Positions 52,111 to 59,541 of a stretch of 64,000 nt of DNA are shown piece by piece. Position 1 is the stretch's first letter. Each line of letters starts with the position of its first letter. Made by a program: the position numbers and the translations under genes. The stretch spans positions 12,751-76,750 of the forward strand of contig NZ_JBPYCR010000015.1 in NCBI RefSeq assembly GCF_051846915.1, written 5' to 3'. The stretch comes from JBPYCR01 sp051846915. GTDB taxonomy: Bacteria; Bacillota; Bacilli; Bacillales; Amphibacillaceae. The notes beneath the pieces are model-generated. The model did not search any database. It worked only from the letters and a program-made list of their open reading frames with translations, and was not told the DNA's origin.

Positions 52111-52150
52111 AGGGTCTGTGTCGATAAAAGTCGAACAGACCTTTTCTTTT
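52111..52150 (+). terminator. Terminator after metG
   Basis: AGGGTCTGT and ACAGACCT pair with an inner TCGA/TCGA stem, followed by TTTTCTTTT. Confidence 0.85.
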
Positions 52151-52439
52151 ACATAAAGGGCTTTACAATATATGTTTGGTAACCCAAGCTTCGGTTCGAA
52201 GGGTATGAAATCCCCGTGTAGCAACTTTTTCAATTTTTAATAAGAAAAACTCACCTCTGCTTTATTTCAAAATAACAGTAGAAGAAAAAGTGGTAAGTGT
52301 CAATTTTTCGTTAGGTCACTACAACTGAAAATTTTAAAGTGAAGTCCTATAACGGCAGGGTATATTGTGTGTTAAACACTCTATTTTGATCAAAGAATAA
52401 TTTTTTGCCGAAACTTTGGGGTAAGGAAATAGCGTATTA
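52151..52439. other. Intergenic region after metG
   Basis: AT-rich; I see nothing in it. Confidence 0.5.
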
Positions 52440-52451
52440 GGAGGTAAAAGG

Positions 52452-52589
52452 ATGTGTGCGGAATATCTTGCAGTCTTACCAATGCGAAAATCTTTAGATA
52501 AGCAGATTATTATTCATAATCCAGAAAGTGTACAGGTTGGTTTTATTCAGAGAAAGTCTAAAACTTTCTGGGATAAGCTTATTAATTAA
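52452..52589 (+). CDS. Small ORF, unknown
   Basis: A 45-residue ORF (MCAEYLAVLPMRKSLDKQII...) starts after AGGAGGTAAAAGG, a strong ribosome binding site. I do not recognise it. It ends just before the NUDIX remnant and may be part of the same decayed locus or a short regulatory peptide. Confidence 0.4.
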   Translation: MCAEYLAVLPMRKSLDKQIIIHNPESVQVGFIQRKSKTFWDKLIN

Positions 52590-52880
52590 GAGTAGATATA
52601 GCTCATGCATTTCTTTGTGAGGGTAATGAAGTGTTATTGGTTGATAACCAAGGTGGTAGTTGGTCTCTTCCTGGAAAGTTGAACAAGGCAGACATTAGAA
52701 CAGGCAGTAATTCACGAAGGAAAAGAGGAGGCATGTGAAAAAATGTCGCAGTACACGAGACCATTTTTAAGGGAAAGGATCATCACACTCCCTATACAAC
52801 ATTCAAGGTGGAAATAATTAATGGAAACCTTTAAATTCAAGGGATCACACCGACAAAACGTGGATGTTATATTCTAAATG
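52590..52880 (+). pseudogene. Frameshifted NUDIX hydrolase remnant
   Basis: Read across two frames the sequence gives VDIAHAFLCEGNEVLLVDNQ, GGSWSLPGK, then VEQG, a frame break, TLEQAVIHEGKEEACEKM and, after another break, ETIFKGKDHHTPYTTFKVEI. The NUDIX box (GX5EX7REUXEEXGU) is recognisable but split, with RE changed to HE, and several stops occur. It is a dead gene for a MutT-like hydrolase. Confidence 0.75.
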
Positions 52881-53115
52881 GCGCAGGTAACGGGCCGAGT
52901 TTCAAGTCTAAGTTAAAATGAATAATCATCTAAGAAGTTAACGTGCTTCCATCCCTAAGGAGAGAAATTTGAGCTACGGTGATAGTTGTGTATTTGAAGA
53001 AAGATGGATAGGTTTAAATGGATCAGCCTGAATCAATGGCTGTTTTAAATCTAAGATACAGGCTGATTTCAATATATGTTTTAACTAGGGTGCTTGATAA
53101 CGATTATATATTAAA

Positions 53116-54366
53116 TTAATTTACCATTGTAGGTTCTACAATATCCTTTCTTCGATAAACGTTCAGAATAAGGCCTAATAGTGCAGAGTAAACTAACAAC
53201 ATGCTTCCTCCATAACTAATAAACGGCAGGGGTACTACCATGATTGGGACTATTCCAAAACCCATTAAAATGTTCCAACTAGCGGGAACAATAAATAATG
53301 CAGCCCCCCCGATTGCTAATAACCTACCGAATAAATCCTTTGTTTTAAAAGCATTTAATGAAATCCGCAAAATAAATACAAACAGTAGTAGACAAAGGAT
53401 AATTCCGAATACCCAGCCAAGAGAATGGACGAGAAATGGGAATACAAAATCTGTATGTGCTTCAGGAAGCTTTAGCTCATTGTAAAGTCCCTTGCCGAAC
53501 CAACCAGCCTCTAAAAGGATATCTTTCAATGTTATGAGTGTATCAGAGAGGTAGCTATTAGGGAATTTAAGGATCATCGTACTAATGAAAATGATACCTA
53601 TAAGCAAATTACCCATGGCTACTTTAATGGCAAATTGTTTATTAACATAAGAAAAAACATACATCGCTAATACGCAAAAAAAGTATATAATACTAAACAT
53701 AAATTGTGGGAGCATGATGTAGAGAAGGCCTGGAGTCCAAAATAGGAATAATAGCATTCCTTGTTTTTTCCACCCCTTAAACGCATTGACTTTGACAAAA
53801 ATTCCTGCCCACGCTATGAAAAATAAAAATAAGGATATAGCTGGACCATCAATCGTAATACCTCCGAAAGAAATCCATCTTTTTACTCCGTTAAGCTCAA
53901 TGCCAGCTAAAAAAGTTGTGAAAAATAGGATTAAGCCACCTCCATAAAAATACATCCACAAATTTTTCAGTTTCCTATAATCAAAGAAAATAAATCCTAT
54001 CAAAGCAAGAATAGCAAGGGCGAGCCAGACTACTTGTTTTTTCATAAAAGAAAAACTAGGTACTGAAACACCGCTAATCAGTGGAAGAAAACTAATGCCT
54101 GCAAGAATGACAAATAAAGCAATAAGGAGCCAATCCATTCGCGGTTTATGAAGATGATTCATGTTTTTACCAACGGTAGAGGGATCTCCCATTTCCTGCA
54201 TTGCCTCTTTATCTGCATCTTTTATAGATAATCCTCTCTTTTGAAAGGATTGGCTTAACTCTTCCATATGATTACTAAGCTCTTTTTTAATCATACCGTG
54301 AGCTTCCTTGGATTTCACTTTTGAGGTTACTCTACTTAAATATTCCTCAAATTTAGAAGAACTCAT
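53116..54366 (-). CDS. SEDS (FtsW/RodA/SpoVE-like) protein with permease-prefix N-terminus
   Basis: A 416-residue membrane protein. Residues 1-75 are a soluble helical domain (FEEYLSRVTSKVKSKEAHGM, MEELSQSFQKRGLS) like the prefix found on Bacillus sigma-factor-linked permeases. From about 77 on there are ten hydrophobic helices of the SEDS glycosyltransferase type, including EAHTDFVFPFLVHSLG (about 303-318) where the family has the putative catalytic Asp, and PFISYGGSMLL (about 380-390). The usual GEE after TDFIFA is missing. It overlaps the PadR gene by 4 bases. It could be a stress-specific peptidoglycan polymerase. Confidence 0.85.
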   Translation of the reverse strand: MSSSKFEEYLSRVTSKVKSKEAHGMIKKELSNHMEELSQSFQKRGLSIKDADKEAMQEMGDPSTVGKNMNHLHKPRMDWLLIALFVILAGISFLPLISGVSVPSFSFMKKQVVWLALAILALIGFIFFDYRKLKNLWMYFYGGGLILFFTTFLAGIELNGVKRWISFGGITIDGPAISLFLFFIAWAGIFVKVNAFKGWKKQGMLLFLFWTPGLLYIMLPQFMFSIIYFFCVLAMYVFSYVNKQFAIKVAMGNLLIGIIFISTMILKFPNSYLSDTLITLKDILLEAGWFGKGLYNELKLPEAHTDFVFPFLVHSLGWVFGIILCLLLFVFILRISLNAFKTKDLFGRLLAIGGAALFIVPASWNILMGFGIVPIMVVPLPFISYGGSMLLVYSALLGLILNVYRRKDIVEPTMVN

Positions 54367-54794
54367 ACAGAAGCCTCCTCAATTAAATGTTTTAATGATG
54401 CGCGTTGTATAGACCCTTTATGTTCGCAATCAGCTACAAATTTTTTTCCTTTCGTAGTTAAGGAATAGTATTTTCTGTCTTCAATCCACTTTGAAGTAAT
54501 GATTTTCTTATTTTCAAGTAGATGTAAAAGAATATAAAGCTGGCCTTCATTGCTTTTGAAGCTAAGCTCATTTTTTCGAAAAAGTTGGGTGGAAATATCG
54601 TACCCATGCTTTACTTCATCTTGCAGTGAATCTAATATATTTTTAAGGGTTTCTACTGTCCAATAATGAAGTTCTAGGTGAGATTGTTTCCTTCGGATCG
54701 TTTCTTTCACTGCATTTTTCCTGACCTCGGAAAAAGAAAAACCTTCAAAATCTTTTTTTATAGAATTCTTTAAGTTATAGAATGGATCACCCAT
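54363..54794 (-). CDS. PadR-family regulator
   Basis: A 143-residue protein with a PadR winged-helix core (ETLKNILDSLQDEVKHGYDIS ... EGQLYILLHLLENKKIITSKW ... YYSLTTKGKKF). The first 45 residues are an extra helical part. It lies between the ECF sigma and the SEDS gene with an ATGA overlap to the latter and two bases after the sigma stop. There is no anti-sigma in this operon; PadR may take the regulatory role, which is inference. Confidence 0.85.
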   Translation of the reverse strand: MGDPFYNLKNSIKKDFEGFSFSEVRKNAVKETIRRKQSHLELHYWTVETLKNILDSLQDEVKHGYDISTQLFRKNELSFKSNEGQLYILLHLLENKKIITSKWIEDRKYYSLTTKGKKFVADCEHKGSIQRASLKHLIEEASV

Positions 54795-54796
54795 AG

Positions 54797-55345
54797 TTAA
54801 ACCTCCTTTTTCATCTTGTTCTTTAATAATTCTCTAGCATGTTTTAATCTAGTTTTTAATGTATTACTATTTACACCCGTAATCTTGCTAATATTTGCTA
54901 AAGAAAGTTCCTCGTAGTAATGTAAAAAAACAACTTCTCTGTATTTTACTGGTAAATCTATTACAGCACTCGTTAAACTGTTTGCTACATTTTTTGAGAT
55001 AATTTCCTCCTCAATATGCTTTGACTTGGATGGGATATAATCCCAAATTTTATCGCTAAACTTTATTTTGCGATAATGCCAACTACGCAAGTAATCCTTA
55101 CAATGATTAATGGCAATTCGATACAGCCACGTTTTTATTGATGACTTATTATTAAACTGTCCTAGCTTTTCATAGCACTTAATAAAAATCTCCTGCGTTA
55201 AATCCTCAGCTGTCGTTAGATTCTTTACATATGAAAAAACAAGATGCAGTACATCATCGCTGTAGTTATCCATTAATTGGCCGATAATTTGTTCGGTATT
55301 TTCTATGCTATTAACACTTATTGCTATTTCTTCAAGTTCAGCCAT
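54797..55345 (-). CDS. ECF-type RNA polymerase sigma factor (sigma-2)
   Basis: A 182-residue ECF sigma factor. Sigma2 reads VLHLVFSYVKNLTTAEDLTQEIFIKCY ... IKTWLYRIAINHCKDYLRS and sigma4 reads LPVKYREVVFLHYYEELSLANISKITGVNSNTLKTRLKHARELLK. The segment CKDYLRSWHYRK is identical to that of sigma-1 at 45865, so the two are paralogues. It is transcribed leftward ahead of a PadR regulator and a SEDS gene. The start ATG follows GGGGTGA at a slightly long distance. Confidence 0.93.
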   Translation of the reverse strand: MAELEEIAISVNSIENTEQIIGQLMDNYSDDVLHLVFSYVKNLTTAEDLTQEIFIKCYEKLGQFNNKSSIKTWLYRIAINHCKDYLRSWHYRKIKFSDKIWDYIPSKSKHIEEEIISKNVANSLTSAVIDLPVKYREVVFLHYYEELSLANISKITGVNSNTLKTRLKHARELLKNKMKKEV

Positions 55346-55370
55346 CTAAGTTTCACCCCTTTCTTCACTT

Positions 55371-55399
55371 TAGACGAAGCAAGCATCATTTTGGTTTTA
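55371..55399 (-). promoter_or_regulatory. ECF-type promoter of sigma-2
   Basis: On the minus strand TAAAAC (55394-55399) and CGTCTA (55371-55376) are 17 bases apart. The CGTCTAAAG block is the same as in the sigma-1 promoter at 45824, so the two regulons may overlap or the two factors may activate each other. Confidence 0.65.
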
Positions 55400-55639
55400 A
55401 AACAGTTTAAAGGAAATCAAGTAAAGGAAATATTTATGTTTATATTGGAATTGAAATTTTAAAGAAATGAACTTAAATTAAAGTTATTTTCATTATTACA
55501 AAAATAATAGAGATTATGTTTTTAAAAGAGATATATTAAATCGCACTTTTGAAAAATGTACTTCCGGAACAATGGTTAAGTGCTTATTTGTCATATTGAC
55601 AAAATAGAGGAATTTCTCATCGCGGGCAAAAAATCAATG

Positions 55640-55667
55640 TGTACAAACATTGATTTCGTGGTATAAT
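55640..55667 (+). promoter_or_regulatory. Promoter of the antitoxin RNA
   Basis: TATAAT (55662-55667) with TGTACA (55640-55645) at 16 bases. The inverted repeat AAATCAATG / CATTGATTT (55630-55656) overlaps it. Confidence 0.5.
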
Positions 55668-55673
55668 TAACAT

Positions 55674-55820
55674 AGAAAGATGATAAGTGCATACAATAAT
55701 AAAGACCGCCCATGCTGGTTCATGGAGCGGTCGCAATAGACTGAACCCCGTCAAGAGGGGTAGGAGCTTAGGAAAGTAATCCCTCAATTACCCGCTATAG
55801 TGCATGAGGGATTATTTTTT
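55674..55820 (+). ncRNA. Putative antitoxin RNA of a type I system
   Basis: The plus-strand transcript would begin after the TATAAT at 55662 and end at a terminator (TAATCCCTCA 55777-55786 with TGAGGGATTA 55805-55814, then TTTTTT). It overlaps the 3' part of the opposing toxin mRNA, including its terminator hairpin at 55704-55732. This convergent, overlapping layout matches par/Fst and TxpA/RatA systems. Confidence 0.65.
55704..55732 (-). terminator. Terminator of the toxin mRNA
   Basis: GACCGCCCATG and CATGGAGCGGTC pair; the minus strand then reads TTTATTATTGT. Confidence 0.7.
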
Positions 55821-55898
55821 ATGGTTATTATCAGAAACGATAAACGCTACTAACATCCCAAAGGATATCATGAGCGTTAGCGTACTAACAATGTCTAT
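55812..55898 (-). CDS. Short hydrophobic toxin, holin-like (TxpA/Fst type)
   Basis: A 28-residue peptide read as IDIVSTLTLMISFGMLVAFI followed by VSDNNHKK: one hydrophobic helix and a charged tail, the pattern of putative holin-like toxins of Firmicutes. On the minus strand GGGAGGTG ends seven bases before an ATA codon (55896-55898), and no ATG, GTG or TTG lies in frame upstream, so the start is ATA, or an ATG that has mutated. A TATAAT-like element lies about 90 bases upstream near 55988. The frame was too short for the ORF threshold. Confidence 0.65.
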   Translation of the reverse strand: MDIVSTLTLMISFGMLVAFIVSDNNHKK

Positions 55899-56283
55899 AG
55901 GTAAGCACCTCCCTCCCCGGGAAGCCTCCCAACGAAGACTACCAGCAGATCGACAGTGCTACCAAACCCCTTATGCGAAGCCAGTCTATTATAATTATTA
56001 TATCATATTTTGATTATATAAAGATTAGCTTTTTTACTCATTATTACAACTTAACAAAATAGCAAGAGTATTTAAAAGGTAAGGCAAAAAAACAAATCCA
56101 CACTATTTTCCGATTACCTAAGTTATGTTACTATTTCTTTTAATCGGTTAAACATAAGTAATAAAGTCCCTGAATTACATTTTTAAAAATAGATGCATTC
56201 ATAGAGTATTCGGTTAAAGATACGCGCACACTATTGTAAAAAGATCGATTGAATTATTACAGAAAAGCAAGGAGTGTTGTACC
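55899..56283. other. Toxin leader and tatD upstream region
   Basis: 55899-56000 should be the 5' UTR and promoter of the toxin mRNA. The remainder is AT-rich and shows no gene. Confidence 0.45.
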
Positions 56284-57057
56284 ATGTTATTTGATACACA
56301 TGTTCATCTAAATGCAAGACAATTTAAGGAAGACCGTGATGAAACTATCCAGCGTGCCTTTGACGCTGGGGTAAAATATATGGTTGTTGTCGGTTTTGAT
56401 GCGGAGACCATTCCGCTTGCCATCGACATTGCAGAGCAGTACGAAACGATTTATGCAGCAGTTGGCTGGCATCCAGTCGACGCCATTGACTTTACAGATG
56501 ACTATTTAACATGGTTAAAAGAATTAGCTTCCCATCCAAAAGTCGTCGCACTAGGTGAAATGGGACTGGATTATCACTGGGACACATCACCGAAAGATAC
56601 ACAGAAAGAGGTCTTTAGAAAGCAAATTAAGCTCGCCAAGCAACTGGACATGCCTGTTATTATTCACAACCGTAAAGCAACAGAAGATATTATTGCTATT
56701 TTACAGGAAGAAGATGCTGCACAAGTCGGGGGCATTATGCACTGTTACAATGACTCCGTAGAATATGTACAGGCATGTCTGGATATGAACTTTTATATTT
56801 CCCTTGGTGGTCCGGTAACGTTTAAAAATGCGAAAGAACCAAAAGAGGTTGCGAAAATCGTTCCACTTGACCGGTTGTTAATTGAAACCGATGCGCCTTA
56901 TTTGGCACCTCATCCAAACCGGGGAAAACGAAATGAACCTGCCTATGTGAAACTTGTAGCTGAACAAATTGCTCAATTACGCGAAATGGATCTGAACGAA
57001 ATAAGTAGGATAACAACAACAAATGCTTTAACCTTGTTTAATATAAAGAAGGAGTAA
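56284..57057 (+). CDS. tatD: TatD-family metal-dependent DNase
   Basis: A 257-residue TIM-barrel hydrolase. The metal ligands are in FDTHVHLN (about residue 3-10), GEMGLDYHWD (about 91-100), IIHNRKA (about 124-130) and HCYN, and IETDAPYLAPHPNRGKRNEP near 200-220 is the family signature. TatD trims DNA ends and has been linked to 3' exonuclease activity and apoptosis-like DNA breakdown. The start follows AAGGAGTG. In B. subtilis it sits right after metS; accessory genes separate them here. Confidence 0.96.
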   Translation: MLFDTHVHLNARQFKEDRDETIQRAFDAGVKYMVVVGFDAETIPLAIDIAEQYETIYAAVGWHPVDAIDFTDDYLTWLKELASHPKVVALGEMGLDYHWDTSPKDTQKEVFRKQIKLAKQLDMPVIIHNRKATEDIIAILQEEDAAQVGGIMHCYNDSVEYVQACLDMNFYISLGGPVTFKNAKEPKEVAKIVPLDRLLIETDAPYLAPHPNRGKRNEPAYVKLVAEQIAQLREMDLNEISRITTTNALTLFNIKKE

Positions 57058-57106
57058 GTATTTACAAAAAAACTGAATAAAATCCGTTTAGGCGGACTAC
57101 ACTTTT

Positions 57107-57140
57107 AAGACTGGACTTCTATGTTCGGTCTTTTTATTTT
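57107..57140 (+). terminator. Terminator after tatD
   Basis: AAGACTG (57107-57113) pairs with CGGTCTT (57126-57132), followed by TTTATTTT. Confidence 0.65.
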
Positions 57141-57208
57141 TTAAAAAAGAGAATTATAACTTCATAGAATTCGTTCGGAAAGCACCTTTGTAGGGGGTTG
57201 GCCAATAA

Positions 57209-57275
57209 TGTAACCTAACTGTAATCAAATCGTAATCGTAAAGATTTTGACTTGGAATATATCTGTTTATATAAT
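57209..57275 (+). promoter_or_regulatory. yabE promoter with WalR-type box
   Basis: TGTAAC-CTAAC-TGTAAT (57209-57225) matches the WalR consensus TGTWAH-N5-TGTWAH. Downstream TTGACT (57247-57252) and TATAAT (57270-57275) are 17 bases apart. A WalR box upstream of a -35 fits activation by the essential wall-stress regulator. Confidence 0.65.
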
Positions 57276-57301
57276 CAAAGTCGTTAAGGAGGCAAGATAC
57301 C

Positions 57302-58540
57302 ATGCAAATTATATCGAAAGTGTTGCCGGCATCTCGAAAGAAGTTGGTGATTTCGACATTTGGAATTATGGCACTTGTTCTATTTACAAGCTGGATAATC
57401 TTTGAAACAACAAAAGTGGAAATCGTTTTTGCTGATAACGGAGAAGAAACATCCATTAAAACACATACAAATACCGTTGGCGAACTACTGGATGAATTAG
57501 ACGTTCCGGTAAGTGAGCACGATGCATTATCACACGACATAGATAGCCCAATTCAAAGCGGAATGGTCATCGACTATAAAACTGCAAACGAAATAAATGT
57601 AATGATTGATGGTAAGCAACAGCAATTTTATACGACAGCAGATACCGTTGGCGACTTTTTTAATAAAGAAGGCCTTTCATTCTCGACACATGATAGCATA
57701 TCGCATAAAAAGAGTGATTCGATTGAAGAAGGCTTAAATATTTCTATTGATACAGCGTATGAAGTAACTGTCGATGAAGCTGGTGAGGAAAAGAAAATTT
57801 GGACGACAGGCGGAAATGTTGCGGATGTTTTAGCGGCAAACGACATAACATATAAAGACATGGATAAAATCGAACCCGCGTTAACGGATGATGTAACTGA
57901 AGATACGAAGATTACGATCGTTCAAGTGGAAAAGAAAACAGAAAAAGTAAAGGAACCTATAGCGTTCAAAACAGAGAAAAAGAAAGATGGTTCCCTCGAA
58001 AAAGGAAAAGAGCAGGTCGTTTCCGATGGGAAAGAAGGGCTCGTTTCTAAGGAATATGAAATAACACTGGAAAATGGCGAAGAAGTAAATCGTGAACTTT
58101 TAAACGAAGAGGTCATGGAGAAGAGTGTAAATAAAGTTGTTGCAGTTGGTACGAAGGAAGTGAAAAAGACGCAACCAAAGACAACAGCGTCTAGCAAAAA
58201 GTCTGAATCTGGAAGCAATTCGAGTAAATCAAGCGGTTCAAATGCAAGCGGAAAAGAATTAAGCATGACTGCAAGTGCATATACAGCCAAATGTAGTGGT
58301 TGCTCCGGGTATACATCAACCGGGATTAATTTAAACGCAAATCCGAACATGAAAGTTATAGCAGTCGATCCTAATGTCATTCCTTTAGGCTCAAAAGTTT
58401 GGGTAGAAGGCTATGGAACAGCGATTGCAGCAGATACTGGTGGATCGATTAAAGGAAAGCGAATTGATGCTCATTTCCCGACAAAGCAAGCCGCGTATAG
58501 CTTTGGACGTAAACAAGTTAAAGTAAAAATTCTTGATTAA
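57302..58540 (+). CDS. yabE: Rpf-like cell-wall protein YabE (DUF348-G5-3D)
   Basis: A 412-residue secreted or membrane-anchored wall protein. A hydrophobic segment (about 17-36) is followed by three DUF348 repeats (TVGELLDELD, TVGDFFNKEG, NVADVLAAND), a G5 domain (about 205-290, ending VVAVGTKEV), a Ser-rich linker, and a C-terminal 3D domain with AADTGGSIKGKRIDAHFPT, whose Asp residues are catalytic in lytic transglycosylases. It resembles resuscitation-promoting factors. The ATG follows AAGGAGGCAAGATACC. Control by WalR seems likely from the box upstream. Confidence 0.95.
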   Translation: MQIISKVLPASRKKLVISTFGIMALVLFTSWIIFETTKVEIVFADNGEETSIKTHTNTVGELLDELDVPVSEHDALSHDIDSPIQSGMVIDYKTANEINVMIDGKQQQFYTTADTVGDFFNKEGLSFSTHDSISHKKSDSIEEGLNISIDTAYEVTVDEAGEEKKIWTTGGNVADVLAANDITYKDMDKIEPALTDDVTEDTKITIVQVEKKTEKVKEPIAFKTEKKKDGSLEKGKEQVVSDGKEGLVSKEYEITLENGEEVNRELLNEEVMEKSVNKVVAVGTKEVKKTQPKTTASSKKSESGSNSSKSSGSNASGKELSMTASAYTAKCSGCSGYTSTGINLNANPNMKVIAVDPNVIPLGSKVWVEGYGTAIAADTGGSIKGKRIDAHFPTKQAAYSFGRKQVKVKILD

Positions 58541-58689
58541 CATATCCCCCTTTATATATATTGAAAGCTGAAGTGGAATAAATTGCTCTTGCCATGATAA
58601 AATGGTAAGAGCATTATTTATTTTCGGAAACTTAGATAAGAGTTTATAGCGTGTTAACTTTGTAAGCCAGACAAAATAATACTAATAGA

Positions 58690-58860
58690 GGTAGTTCGAA
58701 AAATCCGGTAAAAATCGCTTTGATCTTCCGTGTTAGCAAAAGGGGAACTCCTACTAAAACCGCCCACGTCCTGGGACTGCGCGTAAATGCTCGCCCCACC
58801 GAAAAGATTTGTGGACAACGTAGGAGTCAGCACTTCCTGTACAAGCCCACTCCTCATGTA
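58690..58860 (-). repeat. Dispersed repeat B, long copy
   Basis: The core CGCCCACGTCCTGGGACTGC with the following GCGTAAATGCTCGCCCCACC and AAGATTTG matches, in reverse, the insert in repeat A copy 4 at 62.4 kb. This copy occupies the yabE-rnmV gap and extends the rnmV reading frame upstream by chance. Confidence 0.7.
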
Positions 58861-58971
58861 TCTAAAAACATACATTTTGTTGCTCAAAGCTACACCGTCT
58901 TGAATATCTTTACGCTTTTTATCCACGTTTTTGAACACGCACTAATAGTAAATTGGAATGAGGAAATAATA

Positions 58972-59541
58972 GTGAAAATAAAAGAAATTATTATCGTTGA
59001 AGGGAAGGATGACAGTTCCAAAATCCGTCAAGCGGTGGATGCAGATACGATAGAAACGAATGGTTCGGCCATCAACCGAGAAACGTTGCAGCAAATTAAA
59101 CATGCAAAGGAAAAGCGCGGGGTTATTATTTTTACCGATCCAGATTATCCGGGGAAACGAATTCGCCATATTATTGACGATGCAGTCCCCGGATGTAAGC
59201 ATGCTTTTTTAACGCCAGATGAAGCAAGAGATAAACATCCGCATAAAAAGAGCTTAGGAATTGAACATGCCCCCATTGCGGTGATTCAAAAAGCGTTGGA
59301 AGGCGTGTATGAGCTTGCGCAGCCATCGGAAGCAGAAATTGAGCAACAGGATTTGATTGCATTTGGTTTGATAGGTGGCTCGGGTGCAAAGGAAAAAAGA
59401 GCAAAATTGGGTCGGGAATTAAGAATTGGCCAAACGAACGGTAAACAATTATTAAAACGACTAACAATGTTTCGGATTACAAAAGAGCAATTGAAAAAAG
59501 CAATGGAAGAAGTTTTAAAACAGGAGGAAAGCAATGCCTAA
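58972..59541 (+). CDS. rnmV: Ribonuclease M5
   Basis: Cuts the 5S rRNA precursor to its mature ends. The 189-residue protein has the TOPRIM motifs IVEGKDD (about 8-14) and FTDPDYPGKRIR (about 51-62) and ends with KQEESNA. The frame is open for 84 further codons upstream, but these lie in repeat B and are not protein. GTG at 58972 follows GAGGAAA and gives the known family length (about 186). It overlaps rsmA by 8 bases. Confidence 0.96.
   Translation: MKIKEIIIVEGKDDSSKIRQAVDADTIETNGSAINRETLQQIKHAKEKRGVIIFTDPDYPGKRIRHIIDDAVPGCKHAFLTPDEARDKHPHKKSLGIEHAPIAVIQKALEGVYELAQPSEAEIEQQDLIAFGLIGGSGAKEKRAKLGRELRIGQTNGKQLLKRLTMFRITKEQLKKAMEEVLKQEESNA

Noticed and set aside
55804..56013. 69-codon plus-strand frame over the toxin gene
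   Set aside because: No ribosome binding site; the opposing strand has the promoter, Shine-Dalgarno, peptide and terminator.
57922..58380. 152-codon minus-strand frame inside yabE
   Set aside because: Shadow of a real gene with low-complexity Ser/Lys codons; no ribosome binding site.
58720..58971. 84-codon N-terminal extension of rnmV
   Set aside because: It lies in repeat B, has no homology to RNase M5, and a GTG with a ribosome binding site at 58972 gives the family length.
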